Shown here: positions 51,400 through 59,884 of the stretch, in pieces | How the letters are laid out: each line of letters opens with the position of its first letter | Position numbering within the stretch: the first letter of the stretch is position 1 | DNA from: Alphaproteobacteria bacterium | Lineage (GTDB): Bacteria; Pseudomonadota; Alphaproteobacteria; Rhodobacterales; Rhodobacteraceae | DNA: 64,000 nt | Direction of reading: 5' to 3' | Assembly (NCBI GenBank): GCA_030426685.1 | Contig: JAUHYC010000001.1 | Location: 124,001 to 188,000, forward strand | Notes under the pieces: model-generated | What the model was told of the DNA's origin: nothing | The model's input: only the letters and a program-made list of their open reading frames with translations | Database searches by the model: none | Program-made: the position numbers and the translations under genes

Positions 51400-52014
51400 G
51401 TGAACATGCCCAAAGACCGCACCCCAACACGGATTCAGCAAAAGAACCGCGCCGCGATTCTCGAAGCGGCCCTGAACGTGTTCTCTGCCCATGGATTTCG
51501 CGGTTCGACCGTGGATCAGATTGCAGCCGAAGCAGGGTTGAGCAAGCCAAACCTGCTCTATTATTTCCCGTCGAAAGAAGCGATCCACACCGCTCTGTTG
51601 TCTGGTCTGCTTGAAGTTTGGTTGGCACCGCTACACGCTTTGAATGAAGACGGAGACCCGATGGAAGAGATTCTGTCTTACATCCAGCGCAAGCTTGAGA
51701 TGAGCCGCGACCTCCCCCGCGAAAGCCGCCTGTTCGCCAATGAGCTGGTTCAGGGTGCACCTCGCATTCATGAAGCTTTGTCCAGCGATCTCAAGAATCT
51801 GGTTGACGAGAAAACTGCCATCCTCACCCGATGGATGGATCAGGGAAAGATCGCGTGTGTGCATCCTTATCATCTGGTCTTTTCGATCTGGGCGCTGACA
51901 CAGCACTATGCGGATTTCGACGTTCAGGTCAGGGCCATTCTAGGTGGTGAAGACCCTTTTGAAGGGGCTGGCCCGTTTGTGGAATTGCTCTATCGAAAAC
52001 TGCTGACACCTTAA
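51400..52014 (+). CDS. rutR: TetR family repressor RutR
   Basis: 204 aa. N-terminal TetR helix-turn-helix (GFRGSTVDQIAAEAGLSKPN then LLYYFPSKEAIHTAL), and the RutR-type C-terminal domain with the segment ESRLFANELVQGAPRIHEAL and IWALTQHYADFDVQ. RutR binds uracil/thymine and then leaves its DNA site. A consensus RutR palindrome lies in the divergent spacer. In E. coli RutR controls the oxidative Rut pathway; here its neighbours encode the reductive pathway. Confidence 0.92.
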   Translation: MNMPKDRTPTRIQQKNRAAILEAALNVFSAHGFRGSTVDQIAAEAGLSKPNLLYYFPSKEAIHTALLSGLLEVWLAPLHALNEDGDPMEEILSYIQRKLEMSRDLPRESRLFANELVQGAPRIHEALSSDLKNLVDEKTAILTRWMDQGKIACVHPYHLVFSIWALTQHYADFDVQVRAILGGEDPFEGAGPFVELLYRKLLTP

Positions 52015-52048
52015 GAGACGCTTAACACTATTGGTCAAAGCTCACTAC

Positions 52049-52273
52049 ATGATGATGCTCAGACCAGATCCGGCGCCTTGGATAACCCAGCTCTTTTCCT
52101 CCCGATCTGCGCGAACGGGTGCGGTCGTACGTCGTTCGGTCGCCTGGGTGGAACGCGAGGTTGGTCACGCGGCGTTTCAGAGTGAAGTGAAGCGGCGCGG
52201 ATACCACTTGATCCGCACCGCCAATCAATATGTCATCATCTGCCACAACGGCCCAATTGACATTCTGTTCTGA
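52049..52273 (+). CDS. Small conserved hypothetical protein
   Basis: 74 aa from the ATG at 52049 (an upstream TTG at 52031 is possible). It is basic with a well-formed, non-repetitive sequence (GAVVRRSVAWVEREVGHAAF; GYHLIRTANQYVIICHNGPI) that reads like an alpha/beta small domain. Similar short proteins occur in Rhodobacterales, some labelled after trpF neighbours; no function is established. It is downstream of rutR in the same direction and ends at a pair of strong inverted repeats. Confidence 0.6.
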   Translation: MMMLRPDPAPWITQLFSSRSARTGAVVRRSVAWVEREVGHAAFQSEVKRRGYHLIRTANQYVIICHNGPIDILF

Positions 52274-52320
52274 GAAAATTCGTCGAATTTTCTCTTCAAA
52301 GATTTTTCGTTGAAAAATCT
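52272..52320. terminator. Two adjacent inverted repeats between convergent genes
   Basis: GAGAAAATTCG and CGAATTTTCTC are separated by one base, and five bases later AGATTTTTC-GTT-GAAAAATCT forms a perfect stem-loop. They lie between the 74-residue ORF and the convergent preA stop, and T-runs occur in both directions. Most likely a bidirectional termination zone. Confidence 0.65.
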
Positions 52321-52324
52321 CCAC

Positions 52325-53629
52325 CTATTCAGCTGCTTTGGCCATCGGGTTGTTGGGATGCGTCGTCCAGTTGGCATATTCAGCATCAACAACCTTGCCC
52401 GTACGCGGATCGACCTCTCCGGCCGCCATTGGGACCATCGAGATACAACCCTCGACCGGACAGACATCAACGCAAAGATTACAGGCCACGCATTCCTCAT
52501 CGATGACATCGAATACCCGGTCTGCCGACATCGAGATCGCCTGATGGCTCGTATCTTCGCAGGCTGCATAGCAGCGCCCACACTTGATGCATTGATCCTG
52601 ATCGATCTTAGCTTTGGCCACGTAGTTCAAATTCAGATACTGCCAATCCGTCACGTTCGGCACGGCCCTTCCGACCACCTCGGATAGGTTGGAAAAGCCT
52701 TTCTCATCCATCCATTCCGACAACCCTGCCGTCAGTTCATCAATGATCTTGAACCCATAGGTCATCGCGGCCGTGCAAACCTGCACCGTTCCACAGCCAA
52801 GCGAAATAAACTCAGCTGCGTCCCGCCAAGTCGTCACACCGCCAATTCCCGATATCGGCAACCCGCGCGTGGCCTCAGCGCGTGCAATTTCCGAGACCAT
52901 CGACAATGCGATCGGCTTAACCGCAGGTCCGCAGTAGCCTCCATGACTTCCCTTTCCGTCAATCGACGGCTCGGGGCTGAAGGTATCCAGGTTGACGCTG
53001 GTGATTGAATTGATCGTATTGATCAACGAAACCGCATCCGCGCCACCATTCCGGGCGGCTGCCGCTGGTTTGCGAATATCGGTGATATTCGGCGTGAGCT
53101 TCACAATCACAGGGCGGTCATAGTATTGCTTGCACCACCGCGTTACCATCTCGATATATTCCGGCACTTGCCCCACGGCCGACCCCATGCCGCGCTCGCT
53201 CATCCCATGGGGGCAGCCGAAGTTCAGCTCGATCCCATCCGCACCGGTTTCCGCCACGCGCGGCAAGATGGCTTTCCAGGCTTCTTCCTCGCACGGCACC
53301 ATGATTGAGGCGATCAGCGCGCGATCCGGATAGTCAGCCTTTACGCGGGCCATTTCCTCGAGATTTACCTCAAGCGGTCGGTCCGTGATCAGTTCGATGT
53401 TGTTGAGCCCCAACAACCGGCGGTCGGCACCATAGATTGAGCCATAGCGTGGCCCGTTCACATTCACGACCGGAGGCCCCTCGGCCCCCAGTGTCTTCCA
53501 CACAACGCCACCCCATCCGGCCTCGAATGCGCGGCGAACGTTGTATTCCTTATCGGTTGGCGGCGCAGAAGCCAGCCAGTATGGGTTTGGGCTCGATATT
53601 CCCAGGAAGTCTGTCGTTAAATCAGCCAT
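52325..53629 (-). CDS. preA: NAD-dependent dihydropyrimidine dehydrogenase, catalytic subunit PreA
   Basis: 434 aa. Residues ~1-310 are a dihydroorotate dehydrogenase-like FMN barrel (GADGIELNFGCPHGMSERGM; the substrate loop NTINSITSVNLDTF). Residues ~335-400 hold two ferredoxin-type clusters (CIKCGRCYAACEDTS and CVACNLCVDVCPVEG). With PreT it reduces uracil and thymine to the 5,6-dihydro forms (step one). It follows preT by 45 bases. Length and layout match E. coli PreA. Confidence 0.96.
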   Translation of the reverse strand: MADLTTDFLGISSPNPYWLASAPPTDKEYNVRRAFEAGWGGVVWKTLGAEGPPVVNVNGPRYGSIYGADRRLLGLNNIELITDRPLEVNLEEMARVKADYPDRALIASIMVPCEEEAWKAILPRVAETGADGIELNFGCPHGMSERGMGSAVGQVPEYIEMVTRWCKQYYDRPVIVKLTPNITDIRKPAAAARNGGADAVSLINTINSITSVNLDTFSPEPSIDGKGSHGGYCGPAVKPIALSMVSEIARAEATRGLPISGIGGVTTWRDAAEFISLGCGTVQVCTAAMTYGFKIIDELTAGLSEWMDEKGFSNLSEVVGRAVPNVTDWQYLNLNYVAKAKIDQDQCIKCGRCYAACEDTSHQAISMSADRVFDVIDEECVACNLCVDVCPVEGCISMVPMAAGEVDPRTGKVVDAEYANWTTHPNNPMAKAAE

Positions 53630-53674
53630 TTATCCGGCCTCCCTGATGCAGTTCAGCATCTTTGTCTTACAGTT

Positions 53675-55009
53675 TTACGCGTTCAGGCTTGCGTGAATGT
53701 CCATCGCGGCGTCGCGACCCTCGGCAACGGCCGTCACCGTCAGATCATCGCCGCCCGCAGCACAGTCGCCACCGGCCCAGACCCCTTTCAACGAGGTACG
53801 CCCGGCTTCGTTCACGGCGATCTTGTTGCCCTCCATTGACAGGCCCTCTGGTGCGCCTTCAAGGGTCTGACCAATCGCCATGAGAACCTGATCCGCAGAA
53901 AGGCGAGTAGTCTCACCAGTACCGCTCAGCTGGCCATCATGGCTGGCAGTATACTCCATTTCGATCTCTGCCGCTGCGCCATTGCCATGAACCGCTACTG
54001 GTTGAACGTTGCACATGATCCGAACACCGTGCGAAGCCGCCAAATCCTGCTCGTACCGGCTGGCCCCCATCGCGTCACGACCACGCCGATAGGCGATGGT
54101 GACGTGCTCTGCCCCCAGCAGCTTCGATTTCACGGCGGCATCAACGGCAGTCATCCCACCGCCGATCACCACGACATTGCGACCCACCGGCAAATGCGCC
54201 AGATCGCTGGCCTGCCGCACCTCCGAGATAAAATCGACCGCGTGCCCGACTCCGTTTTTGTCGACACCCTGCGCCCGCAACGCGTTCACGCCCGCCAAAC
54301 CAATCGACAGAAAAACTGCATCGTAATTTTCCAGCAGACCATCAAGCGAGATCGTCTCACCCAGAACTGAATCAGTCTCGATCGCTATCCCACCGATCTC
54401 GAGCAGCCAGGTCACTTCGGCCTGCGCGAAATTGTTTGTCGATTTATAGGCGGCGATCCCGTATTCATTCAGACCGCCGGGTTTGGGCTTAGCTTCGTGG
54501 ATGACCACGTCATGCCCCAGCATTGCCAGCCGGTGTGCACAAGCCAGCCCTGCAGGGCCCGCCCCGATAACGGCAATCGTCTTGCCTGTCGAAGCTGCTC
54601 GCTCAAACGGGTGTGCGCCCGAAGCCATCACATCATCCGTCGCAAACCGCTGCAAGCGCCCGATCTCAACCGGTTTGCCTTCAGCCGTCTCGCGCACGCA
54701 GGCTTCTTCACACAGTGTCTCGGTCGGACATACGCGGGCGCACATGCCGCCCAGAATGTTCTGCTCCAGAATGGTTCGCCCTGCTGCCTGAGGCTGGCCT
54801 GCCTGAATTTGACGGATGAACAACGGAATATCGATATCCGTTGGACAAGCCGTCACACATGGCGCGTCATAGCAGAAATAGCAGCGATCCGCGGCCACGG
54901 CGGCCTCGTGCGGGGCCAAAGGCGGATGCAGATCGGTGAAATTCGAGGTCAGCTCATCGCTGGAAAGCCGCCCGGAGACGATCCCGGGTGCCATCTGGCC
55001 CTGTGCCAT
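53675..55009 (-). CDS. preT: Dihydropyrimidine dehydrogenase, NAD(P)H-oxidising subunit PreT
   Basis: 444 aa, related to the GltD small subunit of glutamate synthase. The N-terminal Fe-S region has CYFCYDAPCVTACPTDIDIP and CARVCPTETLCEEACVRE. The FAD motif is IAVIGAGPAGLACAHRLAML and the NAD(P) motif is VVVIGGGMTAVDAAV. The ATG at 55009 has AGGGAG upstream; an extension to 55099 would overlap the operator sites. It delivers electrons to PreA. Two RutR-like sites lie 58-90 bases before the ATG. Confidence 0.95.
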   Translation of the reverse strand: MAQGQMAPGIVSGRLSSDELTSNFTDLHPPLAPHEAAVAADRCYFCYDAPCVTACPTDIDIPLFIRQIQAGQPQAAGRTILEQNILGGMCARVCPTETLCEEACVRETAEGKPVEIGRLQRFATDDVMASGAHPFERAASTGKTIAVIGAGPAGLACAHRLAMLGHDVVIHEAKPKPGGLNEYGIAAYKSTNNFAQAEVTWLLEIGGIAIETDSVLGETISLDGLLENYDAVFLSIGLAGVNALRAQGVDKNGVGHAVDFISEVRQASDLAHLPVGRNVVVIGGGMTAVDAAVKSKLLGAEHVTIAYRRGRDAMGASRYEQDLAASHGVRIMCNVQPVAVHGNGAAAEIEMEYTASHDGQLSGTGETTRLSADQVLMAIGQTLEGAPEGLSMEGNKIAVNEAGRTSLKGVWAGGDCAAGGDDLTVTAVAEGRDAAMDIHASLNA

Positions 55010-55066
55010 CACGCTACTCCCTGTAGATATGTTTGTTATGGGGTACAGCTTGCCACAATCTGATTT

Positions 55067-55082
55067 TTTATCAATTGGTAAA
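55067..55082. promoter_or_regulatory. Degenerate RutR-like site 1 upstream of preT
   Basis: TTTATCA-AT-TGGTAAA keeps the spacing and dyad of the RutR consensus with three differences. It is next to a second such site, one base away. Confidence 0.45.
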
Positions 55083-55083
55083 A

Positions 55084-55099
55084 TTTGCCAAATGGTCAA
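55084..55099. promoter_or_regulatory. Degenerate RutR-like site 2 upstream of preT
   Basis: TTTGCCA-AA-TGGTCAA has a perfect right arm and two differences in the left arm relative to TTGACCA-NN-TGGTCAA. It suggests preTA is in the same regulon as the amidohydrolase operon. Confidence 0.65.
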
Positions 55100-55108
55100 A
55101 AAATGAAA

Positions 55109-55132
55109 AATCCGGGCGGAATGGCCCGGATT
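55109..55132 (-). terminator. Terminator of the cupin gene
   Basis: On the minus strand AATCCGGGC pairs with GCCCGGATT around six bases and is followed by TTTCATTTTTTG. It lies 37 bases after the cupin gene stop and just before the preT control sites. Confidence 0.88.
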
Positions 55133-55168
55133 CAGTCAGAAATTGCCTATTTTGTTGGCAGCGGTGGC

Positions 55169-55801
55169 TCAGACCATCCCACCCAGGTGGCCGGATTTGA
55201 TCCAAACACGGGCTCCGCCCTCTCCTGCTACAGCAGCAAAGCGTGATCCAGGCGGCAATCGCAACCAGTCCCAAGTGCCAAATTCTTCGCCCGCCTCGGC
55301 AAAGCCACCTTCGATCACGAAGACCTCAAGGCCCTTGCTGGCATCCAGTACAACTTGATCACCTGCGGCCCAGCTTTGCACCCGAACATCCTCATGCACA
55401 TCCTTGAACAAATCGAAATCTCCGCCCCCGTTGATCGAGCGCCGAACCTCGGTGCGGTCGTCGGGGTCGAACTGATGCAATTTGACCAGTATGGTCGCGC
55501 CTTCGCTGGCTGAAGGTGTATGGGATGAGGTTGGAGGATTACGCACATAGCTGCCGACCGGGAAATCACCAGTTTCATCCTGAAACACGCCCTCGAGCAC
55601 CAGATACTCCTCGCCCCCGTCATGCGTATGTGCCGAAAAAGCGCTGCCAGGTGCAAAGCGCACGATTGTAGTGGCACGCGCCACTTCCTCGCCAATGCGG
55701 TCGAGCATCTTGCGTTCGACGCCCGCAGACGGAGAGGCGACCCATTCGGTCTCGTCAAAGTGGACGGCGACCCGCTGACTGAAATCTGCATTGACCCGCA
55801 T
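55169..55801 (-). CDS. Cupin (ChrR-like) domain protein
   Basis: 210 aa with two cupin-type halves. The first (~20-110) has the metal-binding set FSAHTHDGGEEYLVLEGVFQ and a later His in SSHTPSA; the second (~115-205) is a degenerate barrel. This resembles ChrR-type anti-sigma cupin domains but lacks the N-terminal zinc anti-sigma domain, so it is more likely an enzyme or sensor. The start at 55801 has AGGAGG six bases upstream; an earlier ATG at 55807 sits directly on that site. No sigma factor gene is nearby. Confidence 0.85.
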   Translation of the reverse strand: MRVNADFSQRVAVHFDETEWVASPSAGVERKMLDRIGEEVARATTIVRFAPGSAFSAHTHDGGEEYLVLEGVFQDETGDFPVGSYVRNPPTSSHTPSASEGATILVKLHQFDPDDRTEVRRSINGGGDFDLFKDVHEDVRVQSWAAGDQVVLDASKGLEVFVIEGGFAEAGEEFGTWDWLRLPPGSRFAAVAGEGGARVWIKSGHLGGMV

Positions 55802-55952
55802 CTGCATCCTCCTGCGTTGCTGCACCAATAGATGGGACCTGGAACCGAATTTTCAAACCGGGGACGTTTCGGGTTTTGACGCCCTCCACTGCTTGTTGTA
55901 CTTCCGATTGAGGCAGGTGCCGATTTCCGGCCCGATCAGAAAGCGTGACTAA

Positions 55953-56948
55953 ATGCAGGCAAGCCCGGCGACATTCAACATCCTCATAATCGGGCAAAAC
56001 AACCGGCTGCAATTCGAGGCTCTGCTGTTTGCCGCCTCACTCAGACACAGCGCGCCGGGGTTCAAAGGGCGGTTGTTTGTTGGCGTTCCCCAGCCCGGTC
56101 CGCTCTGGCCTCAGAACCCGAGCATTCTGAACGCCGAAGTTTTGGAAGCGCTGAAGCATCTGGGCGCCGAGATCCTTCCCTTTGAGTCTCGCTCATTCGG
56201 CGCAAGCTATCCCCATGGCAACAAGATCGAAGCACTGCTGGCGATGCCCGAGGGCGAACCTTTTGTCTTCTTTGACAGCGATACGCTGATCACCGGCGAA
56301 CTGTCCGAAGTACCGTTTGATTTTGACCGGCCCGGCGCCTCGCTGCGGGTTGACGGGACCTGGCCGAAACCCACCCTGTATGGCCCGGGCTACGAAGGTA
56401 TCTGGCGCGCCTTGTATGACCGGTTCGGGCTGGATTTCGAAAGCTCCCTCAATCCCAGTCAGCCAGCGGGTTATTGGCGGCGCTACCTGTATTTCAACGC
56501 CGGGTACTTCTATTACAAATGTCCACGCCGGTTTGGAGAGCGGTATCTCGACTACGCCCGCACCATCCGGGATGAGGAAATCCCCGAACTGACCGGGCAG
56601 ACTCTGGACCCGTGGTTGGATCAGGTCGCTTTGCCGCTGGTTATCCACTCTTTCGGAGGTGGTCGGGATGCTTTGCCCGAAGGCCTGTTGGACGGTTCGG
56701 TCAGCTGTCACTATCGCCTGTTCCCATTGCTCTATGCGCGCGAAAGCGATCATGTGGTCGAAGTGCTGGAAACCGTTGTTGGACCCAATAAGATCAAGAA
56801 AGCGCTCAAGGGGTACGATCCGCTGAAAAAGCTGGTGATCCAGCGCAAGGGTGCGAAGATCCGGGCCTTGTTTGACCGCGACAACCTGCCCACACGTGAG
56901 CAAGCCATCCGCAAGACGATCAAGTCCAAGGGGCTGTGGCTGCGGTGA
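55953..56948 (+). CDS. Glycosyltransferase-like conserved protein (GT-A fold candidate)
   Basis: 331 aa, soluble, no signal peptide. The N-terminal strand pattern FNILIIGQNNRLQFEALLFA and the acidic motif FVFFDSDTLITGELSE (~105, D-x-D like) are typical of nucleotide-sugar-dependent GT-A enzymes. The aromatic segment YWRRYLYFNAGYFYYKCPRR follows, and the basic C-terminus may touch the membrane or nucleic acid. No family name is certain. It stands alone between the divergent cupin gene and metY; the gap upstream has no clear promoter or Shine-Dalgarno. Confidence 0.75.
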   Translation: MQASPATFNILIIGQNNRLQFEALLFAASLRHSAPGFKGRLFVGVPQPGPLWPQNPSILNAEVLEALKHLGAEILPFESRSFGASYPHGNKIEALLAMPEGEPFVFFDSDTLITGELSEVPFDFDRPGASLRVDGTWPKPTLYGPGYEGIWRALYDRFGLDFESSLNPSQPAGYWRRYLYFNAGYFYYKCPRRFGERYLDYARTIRDEEIPELTGQTLDPWLDQVALPLVIHSFGGGRDALPEGLLDGSVSCHYRLFPLLYARESDHVVEVLETVVGPNKIKKALKGYDPLKKLVIQRKGAKIRALFDRDNLPTREQAIRKTIKSKGLWLR

Positions 56949-57020
56949 CGCGGACGTTGTGCGTGGCGGGGCAATGCCCTAGAGATTCATCAACGCTTAA
57001 TCCAACAGGAGATTTCATAG

Positions 57021-58313
57021 ATGTCTGACGGCCCAACCTACGGTTTCGACACGCTGCAAATTCACGCCGGGGCGCGCCCCGACCCCGCCACGGGCGCGCG
57101 CCAGACACCGATCTATCAGACGACCGCCTATGTGTTCCGTGATGCCGACCACGCCGCAGCGCTTTTCAACCTGCAGGAAGTCGGTTTCATCTACTCCCGT
57201 CTGACCAACCCGACCGTTGCTGTACTGCAAGAACGCGTCGCCACCCTGGAAGGCGGCGTGGGTGCCGTTTGCTGCTCCTCGGGTCATGCGGCGCAGATCA
57301 TGGCGCTGTTCCCGCTGATGGGCCCGGGTTGCAACGTTGTCGCCTCAACTCGTTTGTACGGTGGCACGGTCACGCAATTCAGCCAGACGATCAAACGCTT
57401 TGGCTGGTCTGCCACTTTCGTGGACACTGATGATCTGGACGCCGTGAAAGCGGCGATTGATGACAACACTCGTGCAATCTTCTGCGAATCCATCGCCAAT
57501 CCCGGCGGCTATGTCACCGATATCCGTGCGCTGGCAGATGCGGCGGACGACGCGGGTATCCCGCTGATCGTCGACAACACCTCGGCCACGCCCTACTTGT
57601 GCCGCCCGATCGAACACGGCGCGACGCTGGTCGTGCATTCGACCACCAAATACCTGACCGGCAACGGCACCGTCACCGGCGGCTGCATCGTGGATTCGGG
57701 CAAGTTCGACTGGTCGGCAAATGACAAGTTCCCGTCACTCAGCCAGCCCGAACCTGCCTATCACGGCCTGAAGTTCCATGAGACCTTCGGCCCGCTGGCG
57801 TTCACCTTCCACGGCATAGCCATCGGTCTGCGTGACCTGGGCATGACGATGAACCCGCAGGCGGCACATTACACGCTGATGGGGATCGAGACATTGTCGC
57901 TGCGGATGGAGCGACACGTTGAGAACGCTCAGAAAATAGCCGCGTGGCTTGAGGCTGATGACCGAGTTGACTACGTGACCTATGCGGGCCTGCCGTCGTC
58001 GCCCTATCATGATCGGGTCAAAAAGCATTACCCGCGCGGCGCTGGCGCATTGTTCACCTTTGCGGTCAAAGGCGGCTACGACGCCTGTATTAAGCTGGTC
58101 AACGCGCTTGAGATTTTCAGCCATGTGGCCAACCTCGGCGATGCGCGGTCGCTGATCATTCACTCGGCCTCGACCACGCACCGGCAACTGACACCGGAAC
58201 AGCAGGAGGCCGCAGGCGCAGGCCCCGGCGTGGTGCGCCTGTCCATCGGGATCGAAGATGCGGACGATCTGATCGCCGATCTCGATCAGGCCCTCGCCAA
58301 AGCCAGCGCCTGA
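57021..58313 (+). CDS. metY: O-acetylhomoserine aminocarboxypropyltransferase (sulfhydrylase)
   Basis: 430 aa, PLP enzyme of the Cys/Met metabolism family, making homocysteine from O-acetylhomoserine and sulfide. The opening FDTLQIHAGARPDPATGARQ and YQTTAYVFRDADHAAALF are MetY-type. The PLP lysine lies in VVHSTTKYLTGNGTVTGG (~210), and the long loop before the C-terminal domain is present. AGGAG precedes the ATG. A GNAT gene starts four bases after the stop. Confidence 0.95.
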   Translation: MSDGPTYGFDTLQIHAGARPDPATGARQTPIYQTTAYVFRDADHAAALFNLQEVGFIYSRLTNPTVAVLQERVATLEGGVGAVCCSSGHAAQIMALFPLMGPGCNVVASTRLYGGTVTQFSQTIKRFGWSATFVDTDDLDAVKAAIDDNTRAIFCESIANPGGYVTDIRALADAADDAGIPLIVDNTSATPYLCRPIEHGATLVVHSTTKYLTGNGTVTGGCIVDSGKFDWSANDKFPSLSQPEPAYHGLKFHETFGPLAFTFHGIAIGLRDLGMTMNPQAAHYTLMGIETLSLRMERHVENAQKIAAWLEADDRVDYVTYAGLPSSPYHDRVKKHYPRGAGALFTFAVKGGYDACIKLVNALEIFSHVANLGDARSLIIHSASTTHRQLTPEQQEAAGAGPGVVRLSIGIEDADDLIADLDQALAKASA

Positions 58314-58317
58314 TCAG

Positions 58318-59022
58318 ATGGCCACGCACGACACTAATGATCTGGGCCAGCCCATCGGCTTGCCGGTAGAGGGTGAGTTCCCGCGCCCCACGCCGCCCTA
58401 TACGCCGATGACTGGCTGGTTCTGCTCGGTCGTGCCTTTGGATGTGAACAGACATGCGCCCGGCCTTTACCGGGCGTTTGCCAATGACGCGGACGGCCGC
58501 AACTGGACCTACCTGCCCTACGGACCTTTTGAAGCCGAGGCCGATTTCACAGCATGGGCACAGGCCAATTGCATGGATGCCGATCCGATGTTCCATACGG
58601 TGCTCGACGCGAACGAAACCCCTGTCGGGATGGCCTCGTATCTGCGGGTCCAACCGGCAGCGGGTTCAATCGAAGTCGGCCATATTCACTTCTCACCGCT
58701 GTTGCAGCGCAAACCGCAATCAACCGAAGTCATGTTCCTGATGATGCAACGCGTCTTTGATGAGCTGGGTTATCGCCGGTATGAGTGGAAATGCGACGCG
58801 CTGAACGCGCCTTCTCGTCGAGCTGCCGAGCGGCTTGGATTCACGTTCGAGGGCATTTTTCGGCAGGCAACCCACTACAAGGGGCGTAACCGCGATACCG
58901 CCTGGTATTCGATCATCGACAGTGAATGGCCTCGGATTCGGGATGCGTTTCAGGCGTGGTTGTCGCCCCAAAACTTCGACGAGACGGGCCGACAGCTTCA
59001 ATCGCTGCAAGCCCGCACCTAA
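58318..59022 (+). CDS. GNAT family acetyltransferase (RimJ/RimL type)
   Basis: 234 aa. RimJ/RimL-like domain with the middle strand EVGHIHFSPLLQRKPQSTEV and the C-terminal motif CDALNAPSRRAAERLGFTFE, then GIFRQATHYKGRNRDTAWYS. This longer GNAT subgroup acetylates small molecules or protein N-termini; substrate unknown. It is four bases downstream of metY, so co-transcribed. It ends two bases from the convergent SIMPL gene stop with no terminator visible. Confidence 0.88.
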   Translation: MATHDTNDLGQPIGLPVEGEFPRPTPPYTPMTGWFCSVVPLDVNRHAPGLYRAFANDADGRNWTYLPYGPFEAEADFTAWAQANCMDADPMFHTVLDANETPVGMASYLRVQPAAGSIEVGHIHFSPLLQRKPQSTEVMFLMMQRVFDELGYRRYEWKCDALNAPSRRAAERLGFTFEGIFRQATHYKGRNRDTAWYSIIDSEWPRIRDAFQAWLSPQNFDETGRQLQSLQART

Positions 59023-59024
59023 AG

Positions 59025-59720
59025 TTACTCGGCTATCTCGAACTCCATCGAGATATTGATTGAAACCGAAATCTCACCGCCCGCGACCGGTACACCTCCG
59101 GCATCGGACATGGCCATCTCGCGCATCTGGGCCATCGGGCGAACACCGCCGCCGTGATCGTTGATCGAAATCACCGGACCCAGAGTGATTCCTGCCGCTT
59201 GTGCCAATTGCTGGGCTTTTTCCGTCGCATCCGCGACGGCCTTGGCGCGTGCCTCCGCCTCCAGCGGTTTGGGCTCCTGCACGCCAAAACTCAGACCGCC
59301 AAAATCATTGGCGCCGTCCTTGATGACCGCATCCATGACCTGACCCAGATTATCCAGATCGCGCACCCGGACCGAGACACGATTGGAGGCCGTGAATCCG
59401 GTGATCTCTGGCGGCTTATTGCCGGAGCTGCCGCGCCCTGACCAAACCGGTGACAGCGACAGATCGCGCGTCTGTACATCCCGCGCTTCCAGGCCCATCC
59501 CATCCAGCCGTTTGAGAATCTGCGTCACTGCATCGGACGTTGCCTGCATCGCCACAGAGGCCTGCGCGTCCTGGTTTGTTACCCCCAGCGTGATGGTTGC
59601 CATATCAGGCGCGGACAACGCCGTTCCTGTGCCGCTGACGGTGATGCGACGTTCTTCCGCATGGGTCGGCATGGCCGCGATAGCCGCGGTCATCGCAGTC
59701 AGAAAAGCTAGTGTCTTCAA
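59025..59720 (-). CDS. SIMPL domain (DUF541) periplasmic protein, TTG start
   Basis: 231 aa. The only start with a good ribosome-binding site is TTG at 59720 (GGAGGG six bases before), giving the signal peptide KTLAFLTAMTAAIAAMPTHA. ATG 59693 would remove its charged N-terminus, and the frame open to 59777 has no site. The SIMPL domain fills the mature part (ISVSGTGTALSAPDMATITL-like strand, and the TNQDAQASVAMQATSDAV helix). SIMPL proteins such as YggE are linked to oxidative or envelope stress; no clear mechanism. Confidence 0.87.
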   Translation of the reverse strand: MKTLAFLTAMTAAIAAMPTHAEERRITVSGTGTALSAPDMATITLGVTNQDAQASVAMQATSDAVTQILKRLDGMGLEARDVQTRDLSLSPVWSGRGSSGNKPPEITGFTASNRVSVRVRDLDNLGQVMDAVIKDGANDFGGLSFGVQEPKPLEAEARAKAVADATEKAQQLAQAAGITLGPVISINDHGGGVRPMAQMREMAMSDAGGVPVAGGEISVSINISMEFEIAE

Positions 59721-59884
59721 GGTGATCCCTCCGGTTAACTGACCTTCAAGATGGGGCCGTATATCGATACACGGCAAGGGGGAAACGCGCCTTTTTCTTT
59801 CCCTCGGCGGGTTCCTGCTCTAATCTCTCACGGCAGACATCAGAGCGTTTGCATTGAAGCTGACAATTATGGTTCATCCGGATT

